Assembly (NCBI GenBank): GCA_036924085.1
Contig: JAVGWX010000014.1
Location: 39,117,556-39,181,555, forward strand
Source: Ariolimax columbianus
Lineage: Eukaryota; Mollusca; Gastropoda; Stylommatophora; Arionidae
Length of the DNA: 64,000 nt
Direction: 5' to 3'
Made by a program: the position numbers and the translations under genes. The first letter of the stretch is position 1. Each line of letters starts with the position of its first letter. A model generated the notes under the pieces. It had not been told where the DNA came from and made no database searches. It worked only from the letters and a program-made list of their open reading frames with translations. This document shows, in pieces, positions 22,671 to 33,520 of the stretch.

Positions 22671-25600
22671 CTTCTTCTTCTTCTTCGTATGCTGTCAAAC
22701 GTCAACCTGTATTTTTTCGAAAAAAGCAGCGGTCATCCTGAGGCTGTCGACACTGCCATAGAGCTTGTCTAGTGTTGCCACTGGTGATGGCCACATGTGC
22801 TTTCTCTGGTCCTCGTATGTTGGGCAGTTTTGCAGCAGATGTTCAGCGGTCATTTTCCCGGTACCACAAGTGCATTCGTCAGTGCCACCTATCTTCAGTT
22901 TATTGAATAGGTGGTACCTCAGTCTGTTGTGGCCTGTGCGGAGTCTGAAGACCACGACCTGCTCTCTGTTCTTCTTCTTCTTCTTCTTCTTCTGCGTACA
23001 CAGTCAGACAGTAACCATTATTTTTTCGAAAAAAGCGGCGGTCATCCTGAGGCTGTCGACACTGCCATAGAGCTTGTCTTGTGGTTCCACTGGTGATGGC
23101 CACATCTGCTCTCTCTGATCCTCGTATGTCAGGCAGTTCTGCAGCAGATGTTCAGCGGTCATTTTCCCGGTACCACACGGGCATTCGTCGGTTCCACCTA
23201 TCTTCAATTTGTTGAATAGGTGGTACCTCAGTCTATTGTGGCCAGTGCGAAGTCTGAAGACAACGACCTGCTCTTTTCTGTTCAGCTGGTAATATGCATC
23301 GTTTTTGGTGTAAACAGTATGTTCGGTTTCCCATTTGGTCATGTATCTGGCTTTAATAAGCCGTTTTGACTCTTCGTACGTCATACTAGTATCTGTTTGT
23401 GGTAGTCTTGCGCCTTCTTTTGCCAGTCTGTCTGCCTCCTCGTTGCCTTGGATGTTGCAGTGTGATGGGACCCACTGTACCACTACCCTTTTTGGTGCGG
23501 ACTGCTGGCATAGTTGACAGAGTGCTGTTCTTAAGTCATTAAGCTCAGTGTTTTTCTGGCTTTTTAGCGCTGTGACTGTGGCGAGAGCAACTGTAAGCAG
23601 GACTGTATGGATTTCATTTTCTTTATGTGTCACCATTTCTTCCACTGCCGCCCTCAGTGCCTCTGCCTCCGCTCTGAAATTGCTTGTGTACTTACCAGTA
23701 GCGAATGACAGTGTTATTTTTCTGCCATTTGGTAGGTTCAGGAATGCTCCTGCCCCTCCGTTCTGTGTAGTGTTTGTTACAGAACCGTCGGTGTATGCAT
23801 TGGTCCAGTCCATGCTTGGGTAGTTTTTCGATATAAAGCTTAGGGTAGTATCTCTCCTTTCTTTTTCAGTCTGGCAGTTTTTGTTTCCAATACCTGGTAT
23901 ATTTTCTACCACCTCTGGAAATATATCCTGCCTCCAGGTAGGTTTTCGTACAGTAGTGATGGGTTTTGGTGTTGTTAGTGCGTTTATGGGATCTTCGTGC
24001 ATCTTTGCTTTGGCTATTTCTGCAAAGTTTCTCCTCTTTAGTTTCCCATTTCCCAAATTGTTTAGTCTCTGGTGTATTGGATGGTCAGTCAGTCTTCGGA
24101 GTTTCTCTGACTGCAGCTGGGCTCTGCAGTCTCTTCTATCGGTCATGGATTGCAGTTTTGTAATCTTTTCAAGTTCTACAATTGGCGTTGACTTCCAGCC
24201 TCCTGTTATAACTCTCATGGCTTGGTTTTGAAGTTTGCTAACTTTATCGAAGTTCGCCTTTGCTGCTGTTGTCCATGCCGCAATGCCATACTCGAGAACT
24301 GGTCTCACTCTTCCAGTGTACAGTTTCTTTAGTATGCTTTCGTCTGCTCCCCAGCTTGTGCCAGCAAGTTTCCTCATGATTGCCATTCTTTCTCTGGCTC
24401 TCATTCGGTTTCTCTCGATCTGACTTTTCCATGTCATGCGCCGATCAAATGTGACTCCCAGATAGTTTGGGTTGTCGTTTGGCTGCAGGAATTTGCCATT
24501 TAGACGTAATTTGGTATTTTGAGGTTTGATTGAAAGCGAGAATATTGTGCATGTGGTTTTCGTTTTCTGTTCAACTGGTAATAGGCATCATTTTTTGTGT
24601 ATCCAGTATGTTCTGTTTCCCATTTGGTCATGTATCTGTCCCTAATAAGCCTTTTGGACTCTTCGTAGGTCACACTAGAATCTGGTTGTGGTAGTCTTGC
24701 ACCTTCTTTTGCCAGCCTGTCTGCCTCCTCATTGCCTTGGATGTTACAGTGGGATGGAACCCACTGTACCACTACTCTTTTTGGTGAAGACTGCTGGCAT
24801 AGTTGACAGAGTACTGCTCTTAAATCATTAAGTTCAGTATTTTTCTGGCTTTTTAGTGCTGTGACTACGGCCAGGGCATCTGTAAACAGGACTATCTGGC
24901 TTTCATTTCTTTTGCCTGTTAGCATTTCTTCTACTGCAGCCCTCAGTGCCTCTGCCTCCGCTCTGAAATTGCTTGAGTATTTTCCAGTTGCCACTGACAG
25001 TGTTATTTTTCTACCATTTGGTAGGCTCAGAAATACCCCTGTCCCTCCGTTCTATGTTGTGTTTGTTACAGAATTGTCTGTGTATGCATGGGTCCAGTCC
25101 ATGCTTGGGTAGTTTTTCGTTATGTACCTCAAGGTTATGTCTCTTCTTTCTTTTTCAGTCCGGCTGTTCTTGTTTCCAATACCTGGTATATTTTCTACCA
25201 CCTCCGGAATGATATGCTGCTTCCAGGTAGGTTTGCGTACAGTAGGGATGGGCTTTGGTGTTTAATGTGTTCATAGGGTCTTCGCTCATCTTTGCTTTGG
25301 CTATTTCTGCAAAGTTTCTCCTCTTTAGTTTCCAATTTCCAAATCTACTTAGTCTCTGATGCATTGGATGGTCTGTCAGTCTTCTGAGTTTCTCTGCTTG
25401 CTGCTGGGCTCTGCAATCTCTTCTGTCGGTCATGGATTGCAGATTTGTAATCTTTTCAAGTTCTACAATTGGCGTTGACTTCATGCCTCCTGTTTTAACT
25501 CTCATGGCTTGGTTTTGAAGTTTGCTAATTTTATCAAAGTTCACCTTTGCTGTTGTTGTCCATGCCGCAATGCCATACTCTAGAACTGGTCTCACTCTTC

Positions 25601-26487
25601 CGGTGTACAGTTTCTTTAGTATACTTTCGTCTGCTCCCCAGCTTGTGTCAGCAAGTTTCCTTATAATTGCCATTCTTTGTCTGGCTCTCATTCGTTTTCT
25701 CTCGATCTGACTTTTCCATGTCATGCACCGATCAAATGTGACTCCCAGGTAGTTTGGGTTGTTGCTTGGCAGCAGATATTTGCCGTTAAGACTTATTTTT
25801 GTGTTCTGGGGTTTATTTAAAAGCGAGAATATCGTACATGTTGTTTTTTCCTCATTTATTTTGACCAGCCATGAGTTCGGCCACTCCTCTAGCAATGTTA
25901 GGGCCTGCTGCATCTGATTGCTTACTATGGTGAGATTTTTTTCAGAGGTCCACATAGCCAGATCGTCTGCAAACATGGAGCTGTGGACTCTTCTTGATAT
26001 ATTCTCTGAGATGTTGTTTATATACATCAGGAAAAGTGTAGGTGACAGTACTCCCCCTTGGGGTACTCCCTGCTCAAGTGTCACCTTTTGCTCATCTGCC
26101 CTTGTACTTGAACTCTGGCTGTTCTGTTTTCGAGGTAGTGGCTGATCCATCTGTACATTTTTCCACAAACTTCACTTCTTCGTAGCTTGACTTTAAGTCC
26201 CTCTTTCCACACCTTGTCAACTGCCTTCTCTAAATCCACCCAAACCGCTACTGTGTGTTTTTTCTCCTGGTAAGTATCCTCTATTTCCTGGGCTATGAGA
26301 GTGATCTGGTCCTCAGTGGATCTGTGCTGCCTAAAGCCTGCTTGCTGTGGAATTAGGATGTGTTTTTCTTCCAGATGCCACATCAGTCTGGTGTTTATCA
26401 TACGCTCCATCAGTTTTCCTACACAGCTCAGTAGACTGATAGGCCTGTATCCATTTGGATCTGTTCTATCTTTTTCTTTCTTTGGTA
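22671..26487 (-). mobile_element. LINE-A copy (outer), 5'-truncated, hosting a second LINE-A
   Basis: Flanked by a perfect 14-bp duplication 'tgctgacttaattt' (22,657-22,670; 26,488-26,501). The minus-strand order is RT start ('GYRPISLLSCVGKLMERM' near 26,440), RT palm with 'MFADDLAMWTSEK', thumb, RNase H ('VPSHCNIQGNEEADRLAKEG'), then an interruption, then the Cys/His tail ('CTCGTGKMTAEHLLQNC') and (GAA)n at 22,671. The endonuclease is lost by 5' truncation. Several frameshifts. Confidence 0.93.
22972..24565 (-). mobile_element. LINE-A copy (inner), inserted in the outer copy
   Basis: Same family and strand as its host. The 7-bp duplication 'tctgttc' (22,965-22,971; 24,566-24,572) cuts the host inside its 'QLNRREQ' coding region. 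A single frame of 477 codons (23,004-24,437) runs from RT thumb ('YTGRVRPVLEYGIAAWTTAA') through RNase H ('YTDGSV', 'NFRAEAEALRA', 'VPSHCNIQGNEEADR') to the C-terminal 'CPCGTGKMTAEHLLQNC'. It ends in (GAA)n. The intact long frame marks it as the youngest LINE-A in the window. Confidence 0.93.
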
Positions 26488-26519
26488 TGCTGACTTAATT
26501 TAACTCTTAATACATTTCT

Positions 26520-26745
26520 TTGGCAGCAGGTTACAGTGGCTCATATTACATTCTGAAGCCTACTTGAGAAGGTAGACCTGGATCCTTATAGCTGTTGTGC
26601 AATGCAAAGCTCCTCGGTGTGGTTACACACTATGGTAATCACAGTGTCAATCCCCACCTTATTGACCAGGCTACTGTAACAAAACCTGCTTCCAGGATGA
26701 GATGTAGGGGTCTTGGTCAGTATGTTTCACCTGATGTTGCTCTTC
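26520..26745 (+). repeat. family C repeat, diverged
   Basis: Diverged but collinear: 'ggttacagtggctc', 'gagaaggtagacctggatcc', 'gttgtgcaatgc', 'gaccaggct', 'cctgcttccaggatgagatg' and 'ggtcttggtcagtatgtttc'. Confidence 0.5.
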
Positions 26746-27535
26746 ACACCACATTGATTGAAATGCATAGATTGAAAATAACAACAAAACCTCTCTATAC
26801 TTGCTTATTTTCTGTGTTCTGGTCACCCCATCAGACACTATGTTTTGCAATGTTCAGCCATGACGATCGCGTCGTCGTTCCCCATCAACATGTCATCAAT
26901 ATTGTATGTTTCCTCCTGGAGGACAGGGGCCAACGACCCCAACCAGGTGTGTCCACATATAGCGGATAGTGAAACGACTCCCAGATATGGTATGTTAGCT
27001 GCGATCTAAGCCAGTTATCACTGGATGAATAAGCAGTTGTGGACCAAACAGCAATGTATCCCAGCAAGACGGGGTGGGGCAACAAGTGGCACTGTTGTCC
27101 CCACTGAAATACCTCATATGTCCTATGACAGGTACATTCAAGCAAGCAAGAGCCACTATATGCTCTAGCCACGGGAAGGAACCTTAGTAAACAAACCAAC
27201 CTGCCGCCTTGCAGTCCCCAATGAGAGATGGAAAGTTGGTGGGAGATAATCCAGAATACATAACACAACTCAGTCTGCCGAAGACGGAGTGTGTTAGCTA
27301 CGGCGCAGACACCGGAAAAAATTAGGATGCACACGCATCTACAGACATGCCTGAACACAGAAGTAAAATATTTCCAGAAGGTTTGGGCAGATAATCAGTG
27401 GTCTGGGTATTGTGTTGCTACACTGTTCCATGTCTAATCATCCCTGTATGCACACCTGCACTGTGATACTCCAGTTTGGAGTCTACTTAGTGACTTCCAT
27501 GTTGTTACGTCATTATAGGTCGTATTTGTTAAGTT
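26746..27535. other. intron without recognised features
   Basis: No GLG1-like or transposon-like frame seen on either strand. The minus-strand open frame at 26,885-27,358 has no recognisable motif. Confidence 0.4.
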
Positions 27536-27539
27536 GAAT

Positions 27540-27644
27540 ATGGGTATATATATGTATATATAGTATGGATATATATATATTTTCCTTCGTAACTGATCCG
27601 GACCCCTTTTATTTATTTATTTTTTCCTGATTTAAATATATATA

Positions 27645-27706
<62 letters not shown>
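27540..27706. repeat. AT-rich microsatellite
   Basis: Long (AT)n/(TATA)n stretch at about 27,637-27,705 with smaller blocks before it. Confidence 0.95.
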
Positions 27707-27708
<2 letters not shown>

Positions 27709-27813
27709 CCTCAAAACCATTTCCTTAGGCAGTGACTGCTGTGTTGATGGCACAAATTAATTTAGTTACCTGTGCCTGTAGGATGGACATTAATATTTAT
27801 GTATATACACAAC

Positions 27814-28065
27814 GGGGACGGCGTGGGCTAGTGGTTAAGTGACATGGCTCACAACCAGAAGGTTCTGGGTTCGATCCCAATCACAGCACCGGCGGTTACC
27901 CCAGGGAAGCAAACCCTTAGAAAATGCAGGAGGAAGCAGACCCTTACATAAAATGCATGCTGAAGTCAGATGCACTGGGCCGACAGGTGCAAAATAAAAA
28001 CCACAGTGCAACGCACACCGCCTTGGAGAATAGATAAATAAGGCGAACCCAAAAAAATAAAAAAT
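27814..28065 (+). mobile_element. SINE-A (tRNA-headed), full length
   Basis: Starts 'ggggacggcgtgggctagtg' (box A-like), box B 'gggttcgatccc', body 'ggaagcagacccttacataa' and 'cactgggccgacaggtgc', ends 'gcgaacccaaaaaaataaaa'. Best-preserved plus-strand copy. Confidence 0.9.
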
Positions 28066-28317
28066 ATCCAAACAGGTGTAAGGACGCTTCCTTGTGACAT
28101 ACCATTTTTATTTGTTTCACCACTTACTATTTTTCCCCATCCAAAGCAACATAGAACCACCTTTTCTGCAACAGACATTTGATAAGGTTGGTGAGACATC
28201 AATCATTAGTCAGAGAATATAGTTTTGTCAGCAGCTTATTGTGGTGTATAATATTGCATGCTGCACTTGGATCGATAAAAGTCATGCTCGTAATCTGCCT
28301 GCATTCATACCTGTTCT

Positions 28318-28672
28318 TGGGATCAAGATGCTGAGCAGCACATGAGCTGCGGCGGTCAGCGACCCATAGCTGTCTGCTAGCGTCAGGGCCAGCGAACCAT
28401 AGCGGCCAAGACCCTTCTACACCTCCACGCGGTGATCCTGGATAACAGGCTGCAGCAGAGCAGACTGGCTAAGGAGAAGGGATCGAAGAGGGAATTCTAA
28501 CCCGGTACTCAAAATATGCTTGCTGAAGTCGGATGTGTTGGACCGAAAGGTGCAAATATCGCAGCCAAGCTGTAAACTACGACACAACGCATTCCGTTCT
28601 CTAGACTACATTCTGCTACTTAAGCCCTTTCAGGGTTTGGTAGTGGGAGATTGAGAACGAACGAAGAAGATA
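28318..28672 (+). repeat. family D repeat, full copy
   Basis: Runs from 'gggatcaagatgctgagcag' through 'ctacacctccacgcggtgat', 'tgctgaagtcggatgtgttg', 'gaccgaaaggtgcaaatatc', 'gctgtaaactacgacacaac' to 'gagattgagaacgaacgaag'. Near the 3' end 'agccctttcagggtt' can fold into a hairpin. No ORF and no tRNA-like head. Confidence 0.75.
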
Positions 28673-28739
28673 CCTGTTCTTGTTTAGTTGTGTCAGGTTA
28701 AGAATTTGCATGCAACATAATCCTCCTTGTCTTCTTTTT

Positions 28740-28998
28740 TATTTATTATTTTTTTTTTTTTGCGTTCGCCTTATTTATCTATTCCCCAAGGCGGTGTGCG
28801 TTGCACTGTGGTTTTTATTTTCCGCCTGTTGGCCCAGTGCATCGGACTTCAGCATGCATTTTATGTAAGGGTCTGCTTCTTCCTGCATTTTCTTAGGGTT
28901 TGCTTCCCCGGGGTAACGGCTGGTGCTGTGATGGGGATCGAACCCAGCACCTTCTGTTTGTGAGCCGTGTCACTTAACCACTAGCCCACGCCGTCCCC
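28740..28998 (-). mobile_element. SINE-A (tRNA-headed)
   Basis: Reverse-strand copy with a poly-T border at 28,740-28,760 (its A-rich tail) and head '...cccacgccgtcccc' at 28,998. It ends about 115 bp from exon 7. Confidence 0.9.
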
Positions 28999-29113
28999 TC
29001 CTCCTGGTCTGAAACCTAATTGTTCTAGTATAAGCTTCATGTCCATCAAGGGGACGGTATGGTAATTTTTTCATGACATTCTACAAAATAAGTTGACAGA
29101 TGATTCAACCAAC

Positions 29114-29273
29114 CTTTGCATCTTTAGGGTCATCTGAGCGTAAGTGACGATGCAAGCAAGAGAATACGAGAGGTCCTTGTTCTGGTGCCATGGATGAAGG
29201 GTCACTGAAGCCAGGATAGTGACACAATTTGACTGCATCATTGTGGCATTGTCTGAACAGGTGGAAATCCAAC
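29114..29273 (-). CDS. GLG1: GLG1 exon 7 of those in window
   Basis: 160 nt, phase 2-0; acceptor GTCATTGTAG, donor GTTGGT (a weak but GT donor). Encodes 'LDFHLFRQCHNDAVKLCHYP' and 'GPLVFSCLHRHLRSDD', equivalent to vertebrate 'LDPVLYRKCQGDASRLCHTH' and 'GAVFSCLYRHAYRTEE'. Confidence 0.94.
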
Positions 29274-29559
29274 CTACAATGACAAATATCATTAATTGTT
29301 ATGTTTTGGTTACCTTGTTTTTCTGTTAAAAGCATTTGTGATGTCTATATAGCGTGAGTAATTTGCAAATGTTGAAATGTGCCTCTATTTAAAGCCACTA
29401 AAGTGTTGCCAGGGTCCAAGAGGGAAGCAAAGAATAGTAATACCGTAAACCTGCCAAGCATGTAAAAGAGGCAGTAAAAGAGGGTTAGAGATGGGGCCGG
29501 CCACTTCTTCCTATAGAACCTTTAAGCCACAAAAACTACAACTAATATGGACAAGCTGA

Positions 29560-30085
29560 CAACGAATGCTTGGTCATGTTCGCCACATGTAAGATGGTCA
29601 CAATCCCAAAGACATTCTCTATGGGTCGCTGGTGTATGGTAAAAAAAAAAACAGCTGGCCGGCCACAGATGAGGTTCAAAGACGCATGTAAGAGGGATAT
29701 GAAGGCACTAGATATAGATCTGACATCTTCGGAAGACATAGCTGAAGACAGATTCAAATGGAGATGCAACCTAAAGAGCAACATCAGCAGCAATAAGCCC
29801 ACACAACACAAAGAAGTGAAAAAACAAAGCAAGGAAAAGGAAAACCAAAAACTCAGTAGAGTTACTACTGAAAAAACTACAACAAATATGGACAAGTCAA
29901 CTAAAGAAGAAAGATTCAACCAATCATCCAAAAAAGAAGCAGGACCTCTGTCAAGGGGGCAAATGATACGATGCAGAGAAGGCTGCAAGGAATCTGCATC
30001 TCTGACATGCCTGCCATTTTTTACCAACATAAAGAAAACAGGAAAGACGTTTGACAGAGATGAAACAGATAGCCCAGGATGTTAA
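29560..30085 (+). mobile_element. LINE C-terminal relic (CKRD type)
   Basis: Open frame 29,570-30,085 includes 'AGRPQMRFKDACKRDMKALD' and 'RFKWRCNLK', the C-terminal signature of a LINE ORF2 family (GRPxLRYKDVCKRDLKAL...W). No RT core remains. 30,020-30,110 also resembles sequence flanking the 31.1-kb insertion. Confidence 0.65.
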
Positions 30086-30434
30086 GACTTGGTGTGCCTT
30101 AATTGAAGACCAATGCTCTGTAGGGAGCTGACAATTTTTTATTGATTTTATATTTTAATATTACTATACAGTTAGCTTTTTCAGCTTGAGGTGAGCTCAA
30201 GGAAGACAATGGATATTACATAAATTTTACTAAAAATTTAACAAATTTGGCTTGAAATTGATCAAATCTGTGCTACAGAGCAGAAACAATACTGCAGCAC
30301 ACAAATTATCTAGAGCAGGCTACAACTTAATGTTCTTCTTCTAATTCCTGGAAAACGAGTTATTCCCTCTAAATGTGGGGTATTCTTTCAATAGCAGATA
30401 AAGATATCAAAATAAGATTACAAAAGATATAAAA

Positions 30435-30682
30435 GTAACCCATAGCATTACTGCCGTACGGGTGTGAGGTGTTAGCGATCTCACATTTCAAAGGCTCGGC
30501 TGTATGAGGGCGGTAGCCATCTCCTCTCCCTCGCCGCTTTTACTTCCCGGACTGAACCGGTACCCATTTAAGGCTGGGTCGACCCGGGAGCCATTGCGGT
30601 CTGAAAAAAACACTACCGCCTCAACTGGAGAATGAACCCAGGACCACTCAGATGCGAAGCCATCGCGCTATGCGGCTCCCTT
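30435..30682 (-). mobile_element. SINE-B (tRNA-headed)
   Basis: Reverse copy: head near 30,680 ('gcgtagcgcgatggcttcgc' on the minus strand), box B-like 'gggttcattc', body with 'gacccagccttaaatgggta' and tail 'gggttactttta'. Other copies are at 51.9 and 54.0 kb. Confidence 0.85.
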
Positions 30683-30689
30683 CATTGCA

Positions 30690-31118
30690 ATGGGGAATGT
30701 ATGGAAACCTAATGAGATTAAGTCCAATAAAATATATAAATCTTCAACTCCAATGTGAAGTCCATTCTACTGTATGACTCTGAAACATGGAGAATAACAA
30801 AAACAACAATGGAAAGGGCAGACTTACAGATATGGGTGCCTGTACGGAATAGAGAGATTGAAATGGTGTGACAAGATCACTACCTAATGTCAAGCTGTTG
30901 AAAAGAACGCGATAGATATCAGTGGAACTTGACTTGAGGAGAACGTGTTTGCATTGGATAGGACATGCCTTAGGGAAACCAGCTGAAAGCACTACAAGAC
31001 AGTCTCTATTCTGAAACCCCCTAGGTAAAAGAGATAGAGGCAAACTAAAACACACATGGAGAAGACAGCTAGAGTTAAACATAAAGGAAACAGGAAAGAC
31101 ATGAATAGAGCTAGATTG
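30690..31118 (+). mobile_element. RTE-like C-terminal relic, left half of insertion site
   Basis: Decayed reading keeps 'CIGxDMP' and 'TTRQSLYSETP'-like segments of the 'RWIGHTLRKP...TRQSLTWNPQGKR' C-terminus seen in many LINE ORF2s. It is collinear with the relic at 51.7-52.4 kb. It continues at 39,101 after the inserted LINE. Confidence 0.65.
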
Positions 31119-31746
31119 ATCTGGGGTAGTTGTCTCGCCGCAGCGACTCAATTTCAACCAGTGTTCGTAAAGCGATCTCAGTCCCGCCAGGCGGAGCGAT
31201 AGCGCGGGCTTGCGGAAAACGCTCGCCTGCCTTTCCCCGTAGTGCGAATTGGGTGCGGTTTGTTGTAGTGGCTCCTCCACCGAGGTGCGCTAGTCTGGTC
31301 CGTATCAGGAAACGTGGTCCGTCCGTGGTGATTTATCTAAGGCTTATAGCAGAGCTCGACAGTACGTCTCGCTGGTGGTCCGACTCTCGCAAAGAGCTTG
31401 TGACCGGCAAATGGAAAGCAGGAATCGTTGCCTCGAGGCCCTGCGTTCTCCTACGGAGAAGGGCAGGCCAAATTGTCTCCAGTCCCAGTGAAATTCATCG
31501 CCGAGGTCGTTGGGATCCGTTCTGCACAGAGCGCTGCCATCCCTCCTCGAGCGAGCCCGGTCGGTCGGTCGGTCGTCTGGTGCGTGTGGGAGGCCCCTGT
31601 CAGGCGGTCCTAGGTCGACAGAGTGAGGGACGGGTGGAACAAACCGTCCCGTCAGTCGGTCCCTGCGGCCGTCGTCCCAGCGAGGCTTTTTACACACCCT
31701 TCCTCCGCCGACCGGTGTGTGCTGTACACAGTACGTCTCCGACAGA
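31119..31746 (+). other. 5' ETS-like rDNA leader
   Basis: GC-rich, pyrimidine-patchy sequence ('cggtcggtcggtcggtcgtc', 'cgtcccgtcagtcggtccct') directly upstream of the 18S start, where the 5' external transcribed spacer belongs. Its base composition differs sharply from the AT-rich surroundings. ETS sequences are not conserved between species, so identity rests on position and composition. The plus-strand open frame through it (31,130-31,849) runs on into 18S and is not a gene. Confidence 0.65.
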
Positions 31747-32906
31747 TATCTGGTTGATCCTGCCAGTAGTCATATGCTTGTTTCAAAGATTAAGCCATGC
31801 ATGTCTAAGTTCACACTGTCTCACGGTGAAACCGCGAATGGCTCATTAAATCAGTCGAGGTTCCTTAGATGACACGATCCTACTTGGATAACTGTGGCAA
31901 TTCTAGAGCTAATACATGGTTACCAAGCTCCGACCCTCGCGGAAAGAGCGCTTTTATTAGTTCAAAACCAATCGTCGTTTCCCCTCGCGGGGTTGCGGCG
32001 TCCCCACTGGTGACTCTGGATAACTTTGTGCTGATCGCATGGCCTCATGTGCCGGCGACGCATCTTTCAAATGTCTGCCCTATCAAATGTCGATGGTACG
32101 TGACATGCCTACCATGTTTGTAACGGGTAACGGGGAATCAGGGTTCGATTCCGGAGAGGGAGCATGAGAAACGGCTACCACATCCAAGGAAGGCAGCAGG
32201 CGCGCAACTTACCCACTCCCGGCACGGGGAGGTAGTGACGAAAAATAACAATACGGGACTCTTTCGAGGCCCCGTAATTGGAATGAGTACACTTTAAACC
32301 CTTTAACGAGGATCTATTGGAGGGCAAGTCTGGTGCCAGCAGCCGCGGTAATTCCAGCTCCAATAGCGTATATTAAAGTTGTTGCAGTTAAAAAGCTCGT
32401 AGTTGGATCTCAGGCGCAGGCGGGCGGTCCGGCTCGCGCCGGTTCACTGCCCGTTGTCTCCTGCCTTACCGTCTCTCTCCCACGGGTGCTCTTCGCTGAG
32501 CGTCCTGGGTGGCCGGCGCGTTTACTTTGAAAAAATTAGAGTGTTCAAAGCAGGCCTTGGCTGCCTGAATAATGGTGCATGGAATAATGGAATAGGACCT
32601 CGGTTCTATTTTGTTGGTTTTCGGAACTGGAGGTAATGATTAACAGGGACAAACGGGGGCATTCGTATTGCGGCGTTAGAGGTGAAATTCTTGGATCGCC
32701 GCAAGACGAGCTACTGCGAAAGCATTTGTCAAGAATGTTTTCATTAATCAAGAACGAAAGTCAGAGGCGCGAAGACGATCAGATACCGTCGTAGTTCTGA
32801 CCATAAACGATGCCGACTAGCGATCCGCAGGAGTTGCTTCGATGACTCTGCGGGCAGCTTCCGGGAAACCAAAGTGTTTGGGTTCCGGGGGAAGTATGGT
32901 TGCAAA

Positions 32907-32953
<47 letters not shown>

Positions 32954-32979
32954 TTGCGGCTTAATTTGACTCAACATGG
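31747..32979 (+). rRNA. 18S rRNA, 5' two-thirds (retrotransposed)
   Basis: Begins 'ctggttgatcctgccagtag' and follows canonical 18S through 'ggtgccagcagccgcggtaa', the molluscan-looking V4 region ('tcaggcgcaggcgggcggtc'), 'ggattgacgg'-region block 'aaggaattgacggaagggca' and 'gcggcttaatttgactcaac'. About 1,230 of roughly 1,800 nt are present; the 3' third is absent. A few changes at conserved sites are visible. One (A at 32,829, T at 32,849) looks like a compensatory pair in a helix. It is not a functional gene: it has no 3' end, ITS or 5.8S, and lies inside a LINE. Confidence 0.93.
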
Positions 32980-33520
32980 CCAACACTGAAATGATTGACA
33001 TGCCGAGACCACTCTTCTGTGATCTAATATGGAACTGGTGCTGGATTTAGACCCCCAGAAATCTGGGGTTATGCCCCCTGTGGCCCGGTTTGGTCTGCAT
33101 CCAGTGTTCTGAAAAAGGAATTGACGGAAGAGCACTATCAGGAGTGGAGCCTGAGACCTAAATTAACTCAACACGCCAATACTGCAGAATGACTATCAAA
33201 AGTACACCTTCGTGGGGTCTAATAAAGAACATGTGCTGGAATTAGACCCTCGAAAATCTGGGGCTACCCTCTAAGAAACTTGATTGTCTCGCTAAGGGAA
33301 TTGACGGAAGGGCACCACCAGGTGTGGAACCTGCGGCTTAATTTGACTGAACACGCCAATACTGTAGAACAACTGACAAATCGAGAGCACTGCCGTTTGG
33401 GTCTAATAATGAACGTACGCTGGTATTAGACTCACGGATGACAAATCAGCTCTCAAACACTCAAATGAAAGAACGCTACGGAAATCGTGTTTAACTCCGC
33501 AGAAACCGCAGATTTCAAAT
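32920..33520 (+). repeat. three tandem 18S/28S composite modules
   Basis: Modules start at 32,920, 33,117 and 33,297 (197- and 180-bp steps). Each opens with the 18S block 'ggaattgacggaag.gcac' and 'cttaatttgactcaacacg', then passes into a block like 28S domain VI ('gtctaata', 'gaac', 'tgctgg.attagac'). The first module shares its 18S part with the intact 18S segment; the second and third are clearly more diverged. Confidence 0.8.

Noticed and set aside
23548..24423. Plus-strand open frames at 23.5-26.5 kb
   Set aside because: Antisense shadows of LINE-A.
31130..31849. 239-codon open frame
   Set aside because: It lies in the ETS-like leader and runs into 18S; GC-rich non-coding DNA explains it.
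31747..32979. A functional 18S gene or an rDNA array
   Set aside because: It lacks the 3' third, ITS1, 5.8S and ITS2 and is enclosed by LINE target-site duplications.
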